64,000 nt of DNA from Bacillus niameyensis (GTDB lineage: Bacteria > Bacillota > Bacilli > Bacillales > Bacillaceae_C). The notes under the pieces were generated by a model. That model was not told where the DNA came from and made no database searches. It worked only from the letters and a program-made list of their open reading frames with translations. Shown here piece after piece: positions 8,228 through 16,220 of the stretch. Made by a program: the position numbers and the translations under genes. Positions within the stretch are counted from its first letter, which is position 1, and the number at the start of each line of letters is the position of its first letter. Where the stretch lies: contig NZ_LN831197.1 of assembly GCF_001375535.1 (NCBI RefSeq), positions 2,320,240 through 2,384,239 on the forward strand. The letters are read 5' to 3'.

Positions 8228-8788
8228 TTCTTCTTTCAAAATGGAATACATTTTAAGATCTCTATGTTTGCCTTTTATATACATAACTTTTCTTAAAACA
8301 CCTTCAAACGACATCCCGGCTTTTTCCATAACTCTGCTGGAAGCTACATTTTCCTCCATACATCTTGCCTGGATTCGTACTAGATCCATTTTTTCAAAAC
8401 CAAAACGAACGACTTCCCGAACGGCTTCCGTCATAATCCCCGCTCCCCAATAATCGCGCGATAAAACATAACCGATTTCAGCATGACCATGTCTTGGTTT
8501 CCAAGAGAAAAAATCAATTGTCCCAATCAGCTTTCCATTTTCTTTCCACTCAATGCCCCACGGGCCTTCTTGACTATTTTCGTATCTTTCCAATACAAAT
8601 TGAATGAATGCCTCCGTATCCGCTAACGAACGATGCGTATCCCATGTTACATACCGGGAAACTTCGTGATCAGATCCATAATGGTGTATATCATGAAGAT
8701 CTTTCATCGTTACTTTCCTTAGAAGCAATCTCTCCGTTTCTAAAGATGGCAAATCCCCATAAATATGCTCAATCTCCAAACTCCCCAC
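8216..8788 (-). CDS. GNAT-family N-acetyltransferase (RimJ/RimL type)
   Basis: A 190-residue enzyme with the layout of the RimJ/RimL group: 'ETERLLLRKVTMKDLHDI' at the N-terminus, central 'WGIEWKENGKLIGTIDF', 'HAEIGYVLSRDYWGAGIMTEAV' carrying the acetyl-CoA binding segment (motif A, residues about 100-120, quoted in part), and 'NVASSRVMEKAGMSFEG' (motif B). These enzymes transfer acetyl groups from acetyl-CoA to protein N-termini or small amines; the substrate is not evident. It stands alone between the cotA hairpin and the repeat-bearing spacer at 8950. Confidence 0.88.
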   Translation of the reverse strand: MGSLEIEHIYGDLPSLETERLLLRKVTMKDLHDIHHYGSDHEVSRYVTWDTHRSLADTEAFIQFVLERYENSQEGPWGIEWKENGKLIGTIDFFSWKPRHGHAEIGYVLSRDYWGAGIMTEAVREVVRFGFEKMDLVRIQARCMEENVASSRVMEKAGMSFEGVLRKVMYIKGKHRDLKMYSILKEEFGA

Positions 8789-8949
8789 TCCCCCTCAATT
8801 GTTTGCACTATTATACACGATTGAAGGTTGGATTAGTGGATTATTTTTGAGATCTGTTGGTTTTTACTCCCTCGTATTATTAAGCTAAACGAGAAAAAAA
8901 TACATATAGGCTTTCATTTTAAACAAGCATTTTCTTAATAGTTGCAATG

Positions 8950-9010
8950 TTGTTCGCGTTATTTTCCGGTTATTCGCGTTAAAAGCCTAGTTGTTCGCGA
9001 TAAGTCCAGA
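8950..9010. repeat. Degenerate tandem array of about 20-bp units
   Basis: Three units share the core TTGTTCGCGTTA / TTATTCGCGTTA / TTGTTCGCGATA at a spacing of about 20-21 bp, in the otherwise empty spacer 8789-9072. The units are too diverged and too few for CRISPR. A second array of the same style but a different core lies at 25394-25521. Confidence 0.6.
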
Positions 9011-9072
9011 ATGACGCAGTCCTAATCAAACCTGCCCGAATTGGTAATCCGATTACAAAGGAGGCTATAAAT

Positions 9073-9267
9073 ATGGACATTCAACGTGCACATGAAATCA
9101 TTTCTGCACCGCACATGATTCATGTCAATTACCGAGGAATTCCCGTCTACTTGAAAAAAGTTCATGAAGACAATCAGATTGCCACTGTTTTCCCTTTAGA
9201 TAATATGGATCATGTTCAAATTGTCGATGTGAATGGATTAGCCGAAACAAATGGGGGAGGTATTTAA
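9073..9267 (+). CDS. H-type small acid-soluble spore protein, diverged copy
   Basis: A 64-residue protein starting 'MDIQRAHEIISAPHMI' and containing 'NYRGIPVYLKKVHEDNQIA', the same framework as SspH ('RA.EI......V.Y.G.PVYI..V.E'). AAAGGAGG sits 10 bases upstream of the ATG. It ends at TAA 9265-9267, and the next gene starts at the very next base, so the two are one transcript. It is less SspH-like than its neighbour and longer at the C-terminus ('NGLAETNGGGI'). Members are made in the forespore and bind spore DNA or pack the core. Confidence 0.75.
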   Translation: MDIQRAHEIISAPHMIHVNYRGIPVYLKKVHEDNQIATVFPLDNMDHVQIVDVNGLAETNGGGI

Positions 9268-9447
9268 ATGAACCGTCAACGAGCAGAGGAAATTGTTCAA
9301 TCTGGAGATTTGAAACATGTTACTTATAACGGCGAGCGCATTTTTATTCAACAAGTTGATGAGCAAAAAGAAACTGCACGAATTTATCCGTTAGACGATC
9401 CTCAAAACGAATTGGATGTTCCTCTTTCACAGTTGGTTGAAAAATAA
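9268..9447 (+). CDS. sspH: Small acid-soluble spore protein SspH
   Basis: A 59-residue protein: 'MNRQRAEEIVQSGDLKHV', 'YNGERIFIQQVDEQKETARI', 'YPLDDPQNELDVPLSQLVEK'. This matches SspH of Bacillus subtilis (same length, same 'RA.EIV', 'V.Y.G', 'TARIYPLD.P', 'DVPL..L' positions). GGGGAGG lies inside the end of the upstream gene, just before the ATG, and the genes abut (stop TAA, then ATG). SspH is a minor forespore protein expressed under sigma-F/sigma-G. A strong terminator follows directly. Confidence 0.9.
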   Translation: MNRQRAEEIVQSGDLKHVTYNGERIFIQQVDEQKETARIYPLDDPQNELDVPLSQLVEK

Positions 9448-9460
9448 ATATTTCCTATAA

Positions 9461-9500
9461 AAAAGCCTGTTCCCATTCAAACAAGTGGGAGCAGGCTTTT
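9461..9500 (+). terminator. Terminator of the sspH pair
   Basis: AAAAGCCTGTTCCCA pairs with TGGGAGCAGGCTTTT across a 10-base loop. It ends in a T-run on the plus strand and also reads as a terminator for the convergent small membrane-protein gene. Confidence 0.8.
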
Positions 9501-9503
9501 CCT

Positions 9504-9731
9504 TTAATATCCGGAAAGGGAATATCCGGCCATGACGACTAAAATCATAATGACAACGCTAATGATGATAGCGATCAATTCAAATAACAATACAGCCAAT
9601 GCAAAGTTTTTACGTGGACTTTGCGATCCAAAACCCCACACGAGCAAAAGTATGAAATTGACAAGTGGGATAGCAAGCAAAAGTAACGTTAAAAACCATT
9701 GACCAACCGACAGTTGCTTTTGTTCTTCCAT
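9504..9731 (-). CDS. Small two-helix membrane protein
   Basis: A 75-residue protein starting 'MEEQKQLSVGQWFLTLLLLAIPLVN' (quoted in part), with two hydrophobic segments (about residues 11-33 and 45-70) separated by 'GFGSQSPRKNFAL'. I placed the start at 9731, where GGAGAGGA lies eight bases upstream; the open frame extends to 9827 without a ribosome binding site. Small Bacillus proteins of this design ('LPLVN.I.LLVWGFG....KNFA') are common and of unknown function. Confidence 0.7.
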   Translation of the reverse strand: MEEQKQLSVGQWFLTLLLLAIPLVNFILLLVWGFGSQSPRKNFALAVLLFELIAIIISVVIMILVVMAGYSLSGY

Positions 9732-9854
9732 TAAGGTCCTCTCCTTATGATGTACTAACTCTTGATGTTTGGTTAAAAAAATATAAAGTGTATGATTCCA
9801 AACATTAGAATTATAACAGAGAGGCAACCTTTTCTTCTATATGTTTTTTTAAGC

Positions 9855-11549
9855 TTACATTTCTTCTGGAGCTTTTAATCCTAATAAACGCAAACCTTCC
9901 TTTACGACAATCGTTGTCGCTTCCACTAACTGGAGGCGAGCTCCTCTCTCTAAGTCTTCGTTTAAAATTTTGACAGCTCCATAATATTTATTAAATGCTT
10001 GCGCCACATCAACCGTATATTTTGCTATGTGGGAAGGGTCAAACTGCTCGTACGAATAACGAATGACTTCCTCAAATTTCATTAATAAAGAGATAAGCAT
10101 CCAAGCCTTTTCATCCTCAAAGGCAGCGTAAGATAAAGCATCTTGTTTCATTAATTTTCCTTTTCTCAAAATGGAACGGGCACGCGCATGTGTATATTGA
10201 AGATATGGCCCTGTCTCCCCTTCAAAAGTGAGCATCGCATCAAGCGAAAATTCAATATCATTTAAGCGGAAGTTTTTCAAATCATGAAAAATAACGGCCC
10301 CTACCCCAACAGACTTTGCAACCTCTGTTTTATTTTGAAGATTTGGGTTCCTACTTTCAATATGTTGTTGTGCAAGTTCAATCGCTTCTTGGAGAACTTC
10401 CTCTAATAAAACAAGTTTCCCTTTCCTTGTCGACATTTTCTTCCCGTCTTTCAACATCATACCAAAGGGAATATGATGCATATCCTTAGCCCAGGAATAA
10501 TCCATTTTTTCCAAGACACGAAATATTTGTTTAAAATGTAGGGATTGTTCTCCTCCTACTACATATAAAGCTTTTGCGAAATCATACTCCTCTTTACGGT
10601 AAAGGGCCGCCGCTAAATCCCGGGTCGCATATAAAGTTGCCCCATCGGATTTTTTTATCAGACATGGTGGAGAGTCATACTCATTAAGCTGAACAACCAT
10701 CGCTCCATCGGACTCTTCTAACAAATTTTTATCTGCTAATTCTTGGACAACTGGATCCATCTTATCATTGTAAAAAGCTTCCCCTTTATAGGAATCAAAT
10801 TCAATTCCTAAAAGTTTGTAAATTTTATCAAATTCCTTTAATGATTCGGCCCGGAACCATTTCCATAATGTTAATGCTTCTTCGTTACCATCTTCCAGCC
10901 GTTTAAACCAAAGTCTCCCTTGATCTTCTAGTTTTGGATCTTTTTCAGCCTCTTCATGAAAACGTATATACAGGGTCAGCAATTCCTTGATTGGCTGAGC
11001 TTTAACCTTTTCCTCATTGCCCCACAGCTTGTAAGCATGTATTAGCTTGCCAAACTGAGTTCCCCAGTCACCAAGATGGTTAATTTTCACGGGCGTAAAT
11101 CCACACTTTTTCATAATGTTTGCTAAGGCATTTCCGATTACGGTCGAGCGCAAATGCCCCATCGAAAAAGGCTTCGCAATATTCGGTGAAGACAAATCAA
11201 TCGTCACCTTTTCACCATTGCCAATCCCCAAATCCCCGAAGTGTTCTTTACTTGCCAAAATCGTATTAACTACTTCCTCACCTACCGTCTGTTTAGCAAA
11301 AAGGAAATTAACATAAGGCCCTATTGCTTCCACTTTTTGAATGAGAGGATGCTTAATTGCTGAAGCAAGATCTGCTGCGATAAGATTGGGTGCCTTCCTT
11401 AATTCTTTCGCTAGAACGTAACAAGGAAAAGCATAGTCTCCCATTTGCGCTCGCGGGGGAATTTCGAGATAGGATTCAATTTCTTTTTCAACATTCATTT
11501 GTCTCAATACTTGGTGAATCGCCGAAACAATTATTCCTTTATAATTCAT
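9855..11549 (-). CDS. argS: Arginyl-tRNA synthetase
   Basis: A 564-residue class I synthetase. The N-terminal ArgS additional domain holds 'PPRAQMGDYAFPCYVLAKEL' (quoted in full, 20 residues). The nucleotide-binding site has 'SSPNIAKPFSMGHLRST' (HIGH equivalent HLRS, near residue 119-135). The second signature is 'KKMSTRKG' near residue 370, and the C-terminal anticodon-binding domain starts near 'EGETGPYLQYTHAR'. It charges tRNA-Arg. The gene is preceded by a T-box leader with an arginine specifier (11574-11775), so expression rises when tRNA-Arg is uncharged. It is not followed by another gene on its strand until 9731, so it is probably monocistronic. Length and motifs are complete. Confidence 0.95.
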   Translation of the reverse strand: MNYKGIIVSAIHQVLRQMNVEKEIESYLEIPPRAQMGDYAFPCYVLAKELRKAPNLIAADLASAIKHPLIQKVEAIGPYVNFLFAKQTVGEEVVNTILASKEHFGDLGIGNGEKVTIDLSSPNIAKPFSMGHLRSTVIGNALANIMKKCGFTPVKINHLGDWGTQFGKLIHAYKLWGNEEKVKAQPIKELLTLYIRFHEEAEKDPKLEDQGRLWFKRLEDGNEEALTLWKWFRAESLKEFDKIYKLLGIEFDSYKGEAFYNDKMDPVVQELADKNLLEESDGAMVVQLNEYDSPPCLIKKSDGATLYATRDLAAALYRKEEYDFAKALYVVGGEQSLHFKQIFRVLEKMDYSWAKDMHHIPFGMMLKDGKKMSTRKGKLVLLEEVLQEAIELAQQHIESRNPNLQNKTEVAKSVGVGAVIFHDLKNFRLNDIEFSLDAMLTFEGETGPYLQYTHARARSILRKGKLMKQDALSYAAFEDEKAWMLISLLMKFEEVIRYSYEQFDPSHIAKYTVDVAQAFNKYYGAVKILNEDLERGARLQLVEATTIVVKEGLRLLGLKAPEEM

Positions 11550-11573
11550 TAAATGAACCTCCCTGAAAAAATA

Positions 11574-11610
11574 AAAACCCCCATCTCTAATATGATTAGA
11601 GACGAGGGTT
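11574..11610 (-). terminator. Terminator of the argS T-box leader
   Basis: On the minus strand AACCCTCGTCTCTAA pairs with TTAGAGATGGGGGTT over a short loop and is followed by TTTATTTTTT. It is the OFF structure of the T-box and lies 25 bases before the argS start. Confidence 0.9.
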
Positions 11611-11775
11611 ATGCTCGCGGTACCACTCTATTTGCTTTTTAAAAAAAGCCTGCTTAAAAACGTAACGGGTTTCATCCGGGTTTACCTACTACTTTTTTCA
11701 ATAAACCTTCTCAGAGGTGCGCTTCATAATTGATTTCGTGCCAGACTCCCACCACATTCTGACTCGCTATGAAGA
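11574..11775 (-). promoter_or_regulatory. T-box riboswitch (tRNA-Arg sensor) of argS
   Basis: The minus strand carries the 14-base T-box core GTGGTACCGCGAGC (plus-strand 11613-11626), directly upstream of a terminator, which is the classic antiterminator/terminator switch. Further upstream, CTTCATAG and TTATGAAG can close Stem I, with the apical region GTGGTGGGAGTCTGGCAC. The specifier triplet reads CGC in AAGCGCACC (plus-strand 11719-11721), an arginine codon, in agreement with the gene it controls. Uncharged tRNA-Arg would pair its anticodon with CGC and its acceptor end with the UGGN of the T-box bulge, letting transcription continue into argS. Confidence 0.93.
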
Positions 11776-11930
11776 AAAGCGTAAGCGCATTGCTCATCGA
11801 CGTACAAACTTTCTAGCACCTGACGAGATAAAGGAGACACGATGAGCCGTTTTTTTGGCGAATCGATGTCGACTTATCGTAGGAAGGTGCATAGAAGTTT
11901 GCTAGTCGATATGCGCTAAAGCTAGACATT
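11776..11930. repeat. Long imperfect inverted repeat upstream of the T-box
   Basis: The arm beginning near 11776 (AAAGCGTAAGCGCA, TCGACGTACAAACTT, TAGCACCTGACGAGATAA) reappears in inverse order in 11872-11930 (TTATCGTAGGAAGGTGCAT, AGAAGTTTGCTAGTCGA, TATGCGCTAAAGCT). Roughly 55-base arms enclose a 40-base centre containing GATGAGCCGTTTTTTTGG. The sequence resembles palindromic intergenic repeats ending in GCGCTTNCGCTTTT that occur many times in Bacillaceae genomes. It sits between the T-box Stem I and any promoter of argS, so it may be part of the leader RNA. The remaining bases from 11931 to 12161 show no gene. Confidence 0.65.
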
Positions 11931-12161
11931 GCACTAGCCGAAATTTGAACGCTTATCTAAATACGAAAATTCAACTACTACTTTCCTCTTCTTCAAATTC
12001 ATGATATTCAAATATTAAGGGATATTATACATGACTTAACAACGAAATAGCAATAAATTTTCAACCTCAATAGGTCCAGTTTATAAAATTTGAACATCCC
12101 CCTTCCAAAAACTCCCTCCCCTTCAAATTAGATTTTCCCTAAGAATTGATATAAAATACAA

Positions 12162-12196
12162 TATATATACTCTATATATATTATGAGTCATATATA
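12162..12196. promoter_or_regulatory. Candidate MarR operator
   Basis: TATATATACTC and GAGTCATATATA form an inverted repeat (one extra base) around TATATATATTAT, directly upstream of the ribosome binding site of the marR gene. MarR proteins bind such AT-rich palindromes over their own promoters, so autorepression is plausible. The region is so AT-rich that chance symmetry is possible. Confidence 0.4.
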
Positions 12197-12209
12197 AAGG
12201 GGTGTTATC

Positions 12210-12656
12210 GTGGACGTCGATGAGTTTAAAAATATTCTGTGGGAGTACACTAGGAAGATTGGTGAAAATACAAATATTGCCATGAACTCCCTGTGTGATC
12301 AGTTTGACTTGACCATTTTGCAAATGAGAATACTAATGGCGATCAAGCAAGAAGGATTTCACACGATTGGTAGTCTGGCGCATACTATTCATGTTGCTGG
12401 TACAAATATGTCCACTATGTGTAAGAGACTAGAAAAGAAAGAGCTCATTCAACGAATTAGGGATCAAAATGATGAAAGAGTTGTGAAAGTCATCCTTACT
12501 GATAAAGGTCTGCATATCGTAGATGAAATTGATCGAATGTTGATCGAGAAAATCTCTCAGTATGTGGACAATGTAAGTACGGAAACACTATATGAAATTA
12601 TTGCCGGGCTAAAAAAGATGAATGAACTACTAGAGGGATTGCATACAAAATATTAG
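12210..12656 (+). CDS. MarR-family transcriptional regulator
   Basis: A 148-residue winged-helix regulator with a GTG start at 12210 and AAAGGGGTG five bases upstream. The DNA-binding region is 'TILQMRILMAIKQEG' followed by the recognition segment 'LAHTIHVAGTNMSTMCKRLEKK' (quoted in part), and the wing holds 'DQNDERVVKVILTDKG', the hallmark 'D.RD.R...+.LT..G' of MarR. N- and C-terminal helices form the dimerisation region. It ends 22 bp before ftsH on the same strand with no terminator between, so both are one operon. The likely role is to repress itself and the protease gene until a ligand binds. Confidence 0.88.
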   Translation: MDVDEFKNILWEYTRKIGENTNIAMNSLCDQFDLTILQMRILMAIKQEGFHTIGSLAHTIHVAGTNMSTMCKRLEKKELIQRIRDQNDERVVKVILTDKGLHIVDEIDRMLIEKISQYVDNVSTETLYEIIAGLKKMNELLEGLHTKY

Positions 12657-12678
12657 CCAAAGGCAAGGAGGATCGAAT

Positions 12679-14526
12679 ATGGAAATAAAAAAAGGCCCGA
12701 AAAAACCACTCATTTATTATTTAATCATCTCCATTGGCGTCGTCCTGATTTTAAACGCTTTTGTCATACCTATGTTTAATAAGCAACAATTAGAAGAAGT
12801 CGATTACGGCACATTTTTATCTCAAATTGATAAAGGTGCTGTTGATACTGTAGAAATTCAGGATAAGCAAATTGGTTATAAACTAACGAACGAAGGCGGT
12901 CGTCAAAAGGTTTATGTTACGGGAAGAATGGATGACCCTGATTTAGTGAATCGTCTTTATAACGCAAATGTGAAATTCACTCAAATTATTCCAAAAGAAA
13001 CGTCACCAATTATCGGTTTTCTTTTGGCTTGGATTCTACCGCTCGTTATTTTCATAGCGATTGGTCAATTCTTCGCAAGAAAATTATCTGGAAAACTAGG
13101 CGGCGGTTCCAACGCCATGATGTTTGGCAAAAGTAAAGCGAAAGTGTACGTAGAAGCCCAAACTGGTATTTCCTTTGCAGATGTTGCAGGTCAAGAAGAA
13201 GCAAAAGAAGCGTTGCAGGAAATTGTTGATTTTTTGCACAACCCAGGAAAATATAAAGAGATTGGAGCTAAAATACCAAAAGGCGCTTTGCTTGTAGGTC
13301 CTCCAGGTACAGGGAAAACCCTTTTAGCGAAAGCTGTTGCGGGTGAATCAAAAGTTCCATTTTTCTCCATTTCCGGTTCGGAATTCGTAGAGATGTTTGT
13401 CGGAATGGGTGCCGCTCGTGTGAGAGATCTTTTTAAACAAGCGCAAGAGAAAGCACCGTGTATCGTGTTCATTGATGAAATTGATACAATCGGTAAAAGC
13501 CGTACGGCAGGTGGTCCTGGCGGAAATGATGAGCGCGAGCAAACATTGAACCAGCTTCTGACCGAAATGGATGGCTTCGATGCCGATAAAGGGGTCGTTA
13601 TTTTAGCGGCAACAAATAGACCTGAAACACTTGATAAAGCATTATTGCGACCAGGCCGATTTGACCGCCGAATTCCAGCAGAGTTGCCAGACCTTGTTGG
13701 ACGAGAAGCGATACTAGAGGTACACGCGAAGAAGGTTAAGTTGGATACAGATGTCGATTTCAATGCAATTGCAAGAGCGACAGCAGGAGCTTCCGGAGCT
13801 GATTTAGCAAATATTATTAATGAGGGGGCTTTACGTGCTATTAAATTAGGTCGTAAAGTGATCAATCAAAGTGATTTGGAAGAATCTGTAGAGGTCGTCA
13901 TTGCGGGATATCAACGGAAAAATGCCGTGATGTCGATGAAAGACAAGTTAACGATATCCTACCATGAAATTGGACATGCCTTAGTCGCTGCCAAACAGAG
14001 CCATTCCGCACCAGTCCATAAAATCACCATCATTCCGCGTACTTCCGGAGCATTAGGATACACAATGCAAATCGAAGAAGGCGAAAAAGTGCTCATGAGC
14101 AAGGATGAGATTTTGGATAAAATTACAGTCTATATGGGTGGACGTGCAGCCGAGGAAATTATTTTTAATTCGATCACATCAGGTGCATCCAATGATATCG
14201 AGCAGGCTACCAAGCTAGCAAGAGCGATGGTTACTCGCTACGGAATGAGTGAGGAATTCGATATGATGGCACTTGAAACTGTGAATAATCCGTATTTAGG
14301 CGGGGACACCTCGTTGTTAGTTTCGGCGGAGACAGCATCTAAAATTGATGACGTCATTTTAGAAATCATCAAATCGTCCCATGAAAAGGCGAAACAAATT
14401 TTAGAGGAAAACAAACCGAAATTACATGAACTCACGAAGTATCTTTTAGAGAAAGAAACGATTACGGGTGAAGAGTTTATGAAAATCCTAAATTCCGACG
14501 AAAGTGAATTTGCATCACAGGAGTAA
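12679..14526 (+). CDS. ftsH: ATP-dependent zinc metalloprotease FtsH (accessory copy?)
   Basis: A 615-residue membrane protease. Two transmembrane segments (about residues 12-30 and 113-133) flank a small extracytoplasmic domain. The AAA module has Walker A 'GPPGTGKTLLAKA' near 207, Walker B 'CIVFIDEID' near 262 and the second region of homology 'AATNRPETLDKALLRPGRFDR' (quoted in part). The protease site is 'HEIGHAL' near 429, matching HEXXH, with the third zinc ligand region 'TSGASNDIEQAT'. FtsH degrades unstable or misassembled membrane and cytosolic proteins. The setting is unusual: the housekeeping ftsH of Bacillus lies next to tilS/hpt, whereas this one follows a marR gene. I therefore infer a second, regulated FtsH. 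An AAGGAGG ribosome binding site precedes the ATG. Confidence 0.93.
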   Translation: MEIKKGPKKPLIYYLIISIGVVLILNAFVIPMFNKQQLEEVDYGTFLSQIDKGAVDTVEIQDKQIGYKLTNEGGRQKVYVTGRMDDPDLVNRLYNANVKFTQIIPKETSPIIGFLLAWILPLVIFIAIGQFFARKLSGKLGGGSNAMMFGKSKAKVYVEAQTGISFADVAGQEEAKEALQEIVDFLHNPGKYKEIGAKIPKGALLVGPPGTGKTLLAKAVAGESKVPFFSISGSEFVEMFVGMGAARVRDLFKQAQEKAPCIVFIDEIDTIGKSRTAGGPGGNDEREQTLNQLLTEMDGFDADKGVVILAATNRPETLDKALLRPGRFDRRIPAELPDLVGREAILEVHAKKVKLDTDVDFNAIARATAGASGADLANIINEGALRAIKLGRKVINQSDLEESVEVVIAGYQRKNAVMSMKDKLTISYHEIGHALVAAKQSHSAPVHKITIIPRTSGALGYTMQIEEGEKVLMSKDEILDKITVYMGGRAAEEIIFNSITSGASNDIEQATKLARAMVTRYGMSEEFDMMALETVNNPYLGGDTSLLVSAETASKIDDVILEIIKSSHEKAKQILEENKPKLHELTKYLLEKETITGEEFMKILNSDESEFASQE

Positions 14527-14532
14527 AATGAA

Positions 14533-14567
14533 GACCAGAATGGACGTGATCCTTCTGGTCCTTTTTC
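14533..14567 (+). terminator. Terminator of marR-ftsH
   Basis: GACCAGAA pairs with TTCTGGTC over a 12-base loop and is followed by CTTTTT, directly after the ftsH stop. Confidence 0.85.
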
Positions 14568-14751
14568 ATTTGTTGCTCTCTTTCTAATAGTATCACTGAC
14601 AAACAATTTGATTGAACGATATAATATATTTCAAATAATTTACGGAGCTTAGAGTCTAAGCTCTTTTTTTATGAAATGGAAAGTTGAATATACATAGATT
14701 TTCTAGGTATGTGTATGGTACTATTGTATAGAAATCCAACAATTTTAATAT

Positions 14752-15897
14752 TTGAATTTTAAAATGATTCCAAGGTTGTATGAATCAATCCCAAAAATAA
14801 CAATAATTAAGAAAGCATCGGTGGTGACTATATTGACATTTTTAATGTACCTTTTTTTATTAATGATTGTAATGATATTCATACAATATTTACCCATAGT
14901 AACGGTTCCAGCAGCGATATTTGGTCTTTTTCGTAAGAAAAATATTAAAAAAACGATCATAGTGATAGTTGTTATAGCCTTAATTGAAATATTTAACAAT
15001 GTGCACAGAAATGGAAGGGGTCCAAGTGAAGCAGAATTCTTCTTGTCGCAATTACGGCAAGGTTCTATATGGGCTATTCTTTCACTTATGGGTTATTTAT
15101 ATCTGATTTATTGGTGGGTAACATTCCTTAAAAGAAGAAAGCAAAATAAGAAGTTAACAGTTGGAGGCATTAAGGAAGAAAAAGAAAATATGGACATAGA
15201 GCAAGATATTACACACAAAAAAAAGCGGGCTAAATGGGGCGGTTTAATATGGGCGGTTATTCTATTTTTGGGACCCATTTTTTTATTTGCCAGTTATTTT
15301 CATTATCAGACAGAGATTAAGGAACGTACGTTGATAGTTAGTCATTCTCCGAACGGTAAGAATACAATTGAAATTGCGGAAAAGGGCGAACCATTCTTTT
15401 TCGGTCCATCCTCTATCGAGATTAAATATCGGAATCAACATATTCACAGAATCATTAGTAACGATGGGAAAACACTTAATGATTCAAATGCTACTGTAAA
15501 ATGGGAAAGTGATGATACTGCAATCATTGCTTTATATGGAGAGGAACAATTTCCAGAAATAATCGAATTTAATAAAGAAAATCGTGAACCTTTCAAAAAT
15601 GTGCAAATAGAACTCGATTCCAATACATTAATGACAAGTGAATCCCCCGACCATAAAAAGATGATTGAATTAAGAGAAATAATTAGGTCTCAGGGACAAA
15701 ATCCTAAAAGGCTTTTAAGAATTTATTACGGAGATAACGGAAGTAATTTAAATAAATATAAAGAATATACCCATCTGGATAGAAGTTACAAGGCAGACCA
15801 ACTTAATGTGATTTGGGTAAATAACACTCAGGCATCTATACGAATATTTGCCGAGAATGGGTTCGAGGATGCCATTGAAATTGACTTTAGTAAATGA
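14752..15897 (+). CDS. Membrane protein with extracytoplasmic C-terminal domain, unknown function
   Basis: The open frame encodes up to 381 residues. It has two or three hydrophobic segments in the first 120 residues, a basic cytosolic linker ('KRRKQNKKLTVGGIKEEKE'), another membrane helix near residue 165-185 ('WAVILFLGPIFLFASYF'), then about 195 residues outside the membrane. The outer part has 'SHSPNGKNTIEIAEKGEPFF' and 'ISNDGKTLNDSN', reminiscent of Bacillus DUF5412-like proteins. The start is uncertain: TTG 14752 and ATG 14764 lack a ribosome binding site, while TTG at 14836 has GGTGGTG upstream and would remove 28 residues. It could also be a fusion of two smaller membrane proteins. Function unknown. 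Confidence 0.6.
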   Translation: MNFKMIPRLYESIPKITIIKKASVVTILTFLMYLFLLMIVMIFIQYLPIVTVPAAIFGLFRKKNIKKTIIVIVVIALIEIFNNVHRNGRGPSEAEFFLSQLRQGSIWAILSLMGYLYLIYWWVTFLKRRKQNKKLTVGGIKEEKENMDIEQDITHKKKRAKWGGLIWAVILFLGPIFLFASYFHYQTEIKERTLIVSHSPNGKNTIEIAEKGEPFFFGPSSIEIKYRNQHIHRIISNDGKTLNDSNATVKWESDDTAIIALYGEEQFPEIIEFNKENREPFKNVQIELDSNTLMTSESPDHKKMIELREIIRSQGQNPKRLLRIYYGDNGSNLNKYKEYTHLDRSYKADQLNVIWVNNTQASIRIFAENGFEDAIEIDFSK

Positions 15898-15971
15898 TGC
15901 TTGAAACAATTGTACTTAAAGTAAAGGTGAATTAGTTGAATTTGAATGAGCTATCGGGAATGGATGTAAGA

Positions 15972-16000
15972 TGTAGCTCAGTGAACTGAGTCATTTTTTT
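15972..16000 (+). terminator. Weak terminator after the membrane-protein gene
   Basis: CTCAG-TGAA-CTGAG followed by TCATTTTTTT. The stem is short (5 bp), but the T-run is good and the position, 75 bases after the stop codon, fits. It is preceded by a sequence resembling a tRNA D-arm, which I rejected as a tRNA. Confidence 0.45.
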
Positions 16001-16086
16001 ATTACCATAACAGATATAAAACATGGGGGTTCTTTAATATCGAATCTTTTTATGGAAGTGTCTACGGTTTATCTTACGAAAGGGCG

Positions 16087-16148
16087 ATAAAAAAGTAGTC
16101 CGTTTTGGAGTGAGTTTTTACACTTTGCACTCCAAAACTGAACTACTT
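16087..16148 (-). terminator. Terminator of the VanZ-family gene
   Basis: A 20-bp stem (AAGTAGTCCGTTTTGGAGTG against CACTCCAAAACTGAACTACTT, two mismatches) with a 15-base loop. On the minus strand it is followed by TTTTTTATCG. It lies about 75 bases beyond the stop of the gene at 16221. Nothing else was found in 15898-16220. Confidence 0.8.
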
Positions 16149-16220
16149 AGGACATGATCCTTCAGGCCTTTTTTTATCCTGCATTAACTTGCTGTGAGAC
16201 CCCACACTTCAACCCTTCGT

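Noticed and set aside
13191..13865. 224-codon minus-strand frame inside ftsH
   Set aside because: It lies entirely antisense to a well-supported protease gene, has no ribosome binding site and a composition of shadow type (Ser, Pro and Ala rich).
15970..15995. tRNA gene start
   Set aside because: GTAGCTCAGTG looks like a tRNA D-arm, but no acceptor stem, anticodon arm or T-arm follows; it is a short terminator hairpin.
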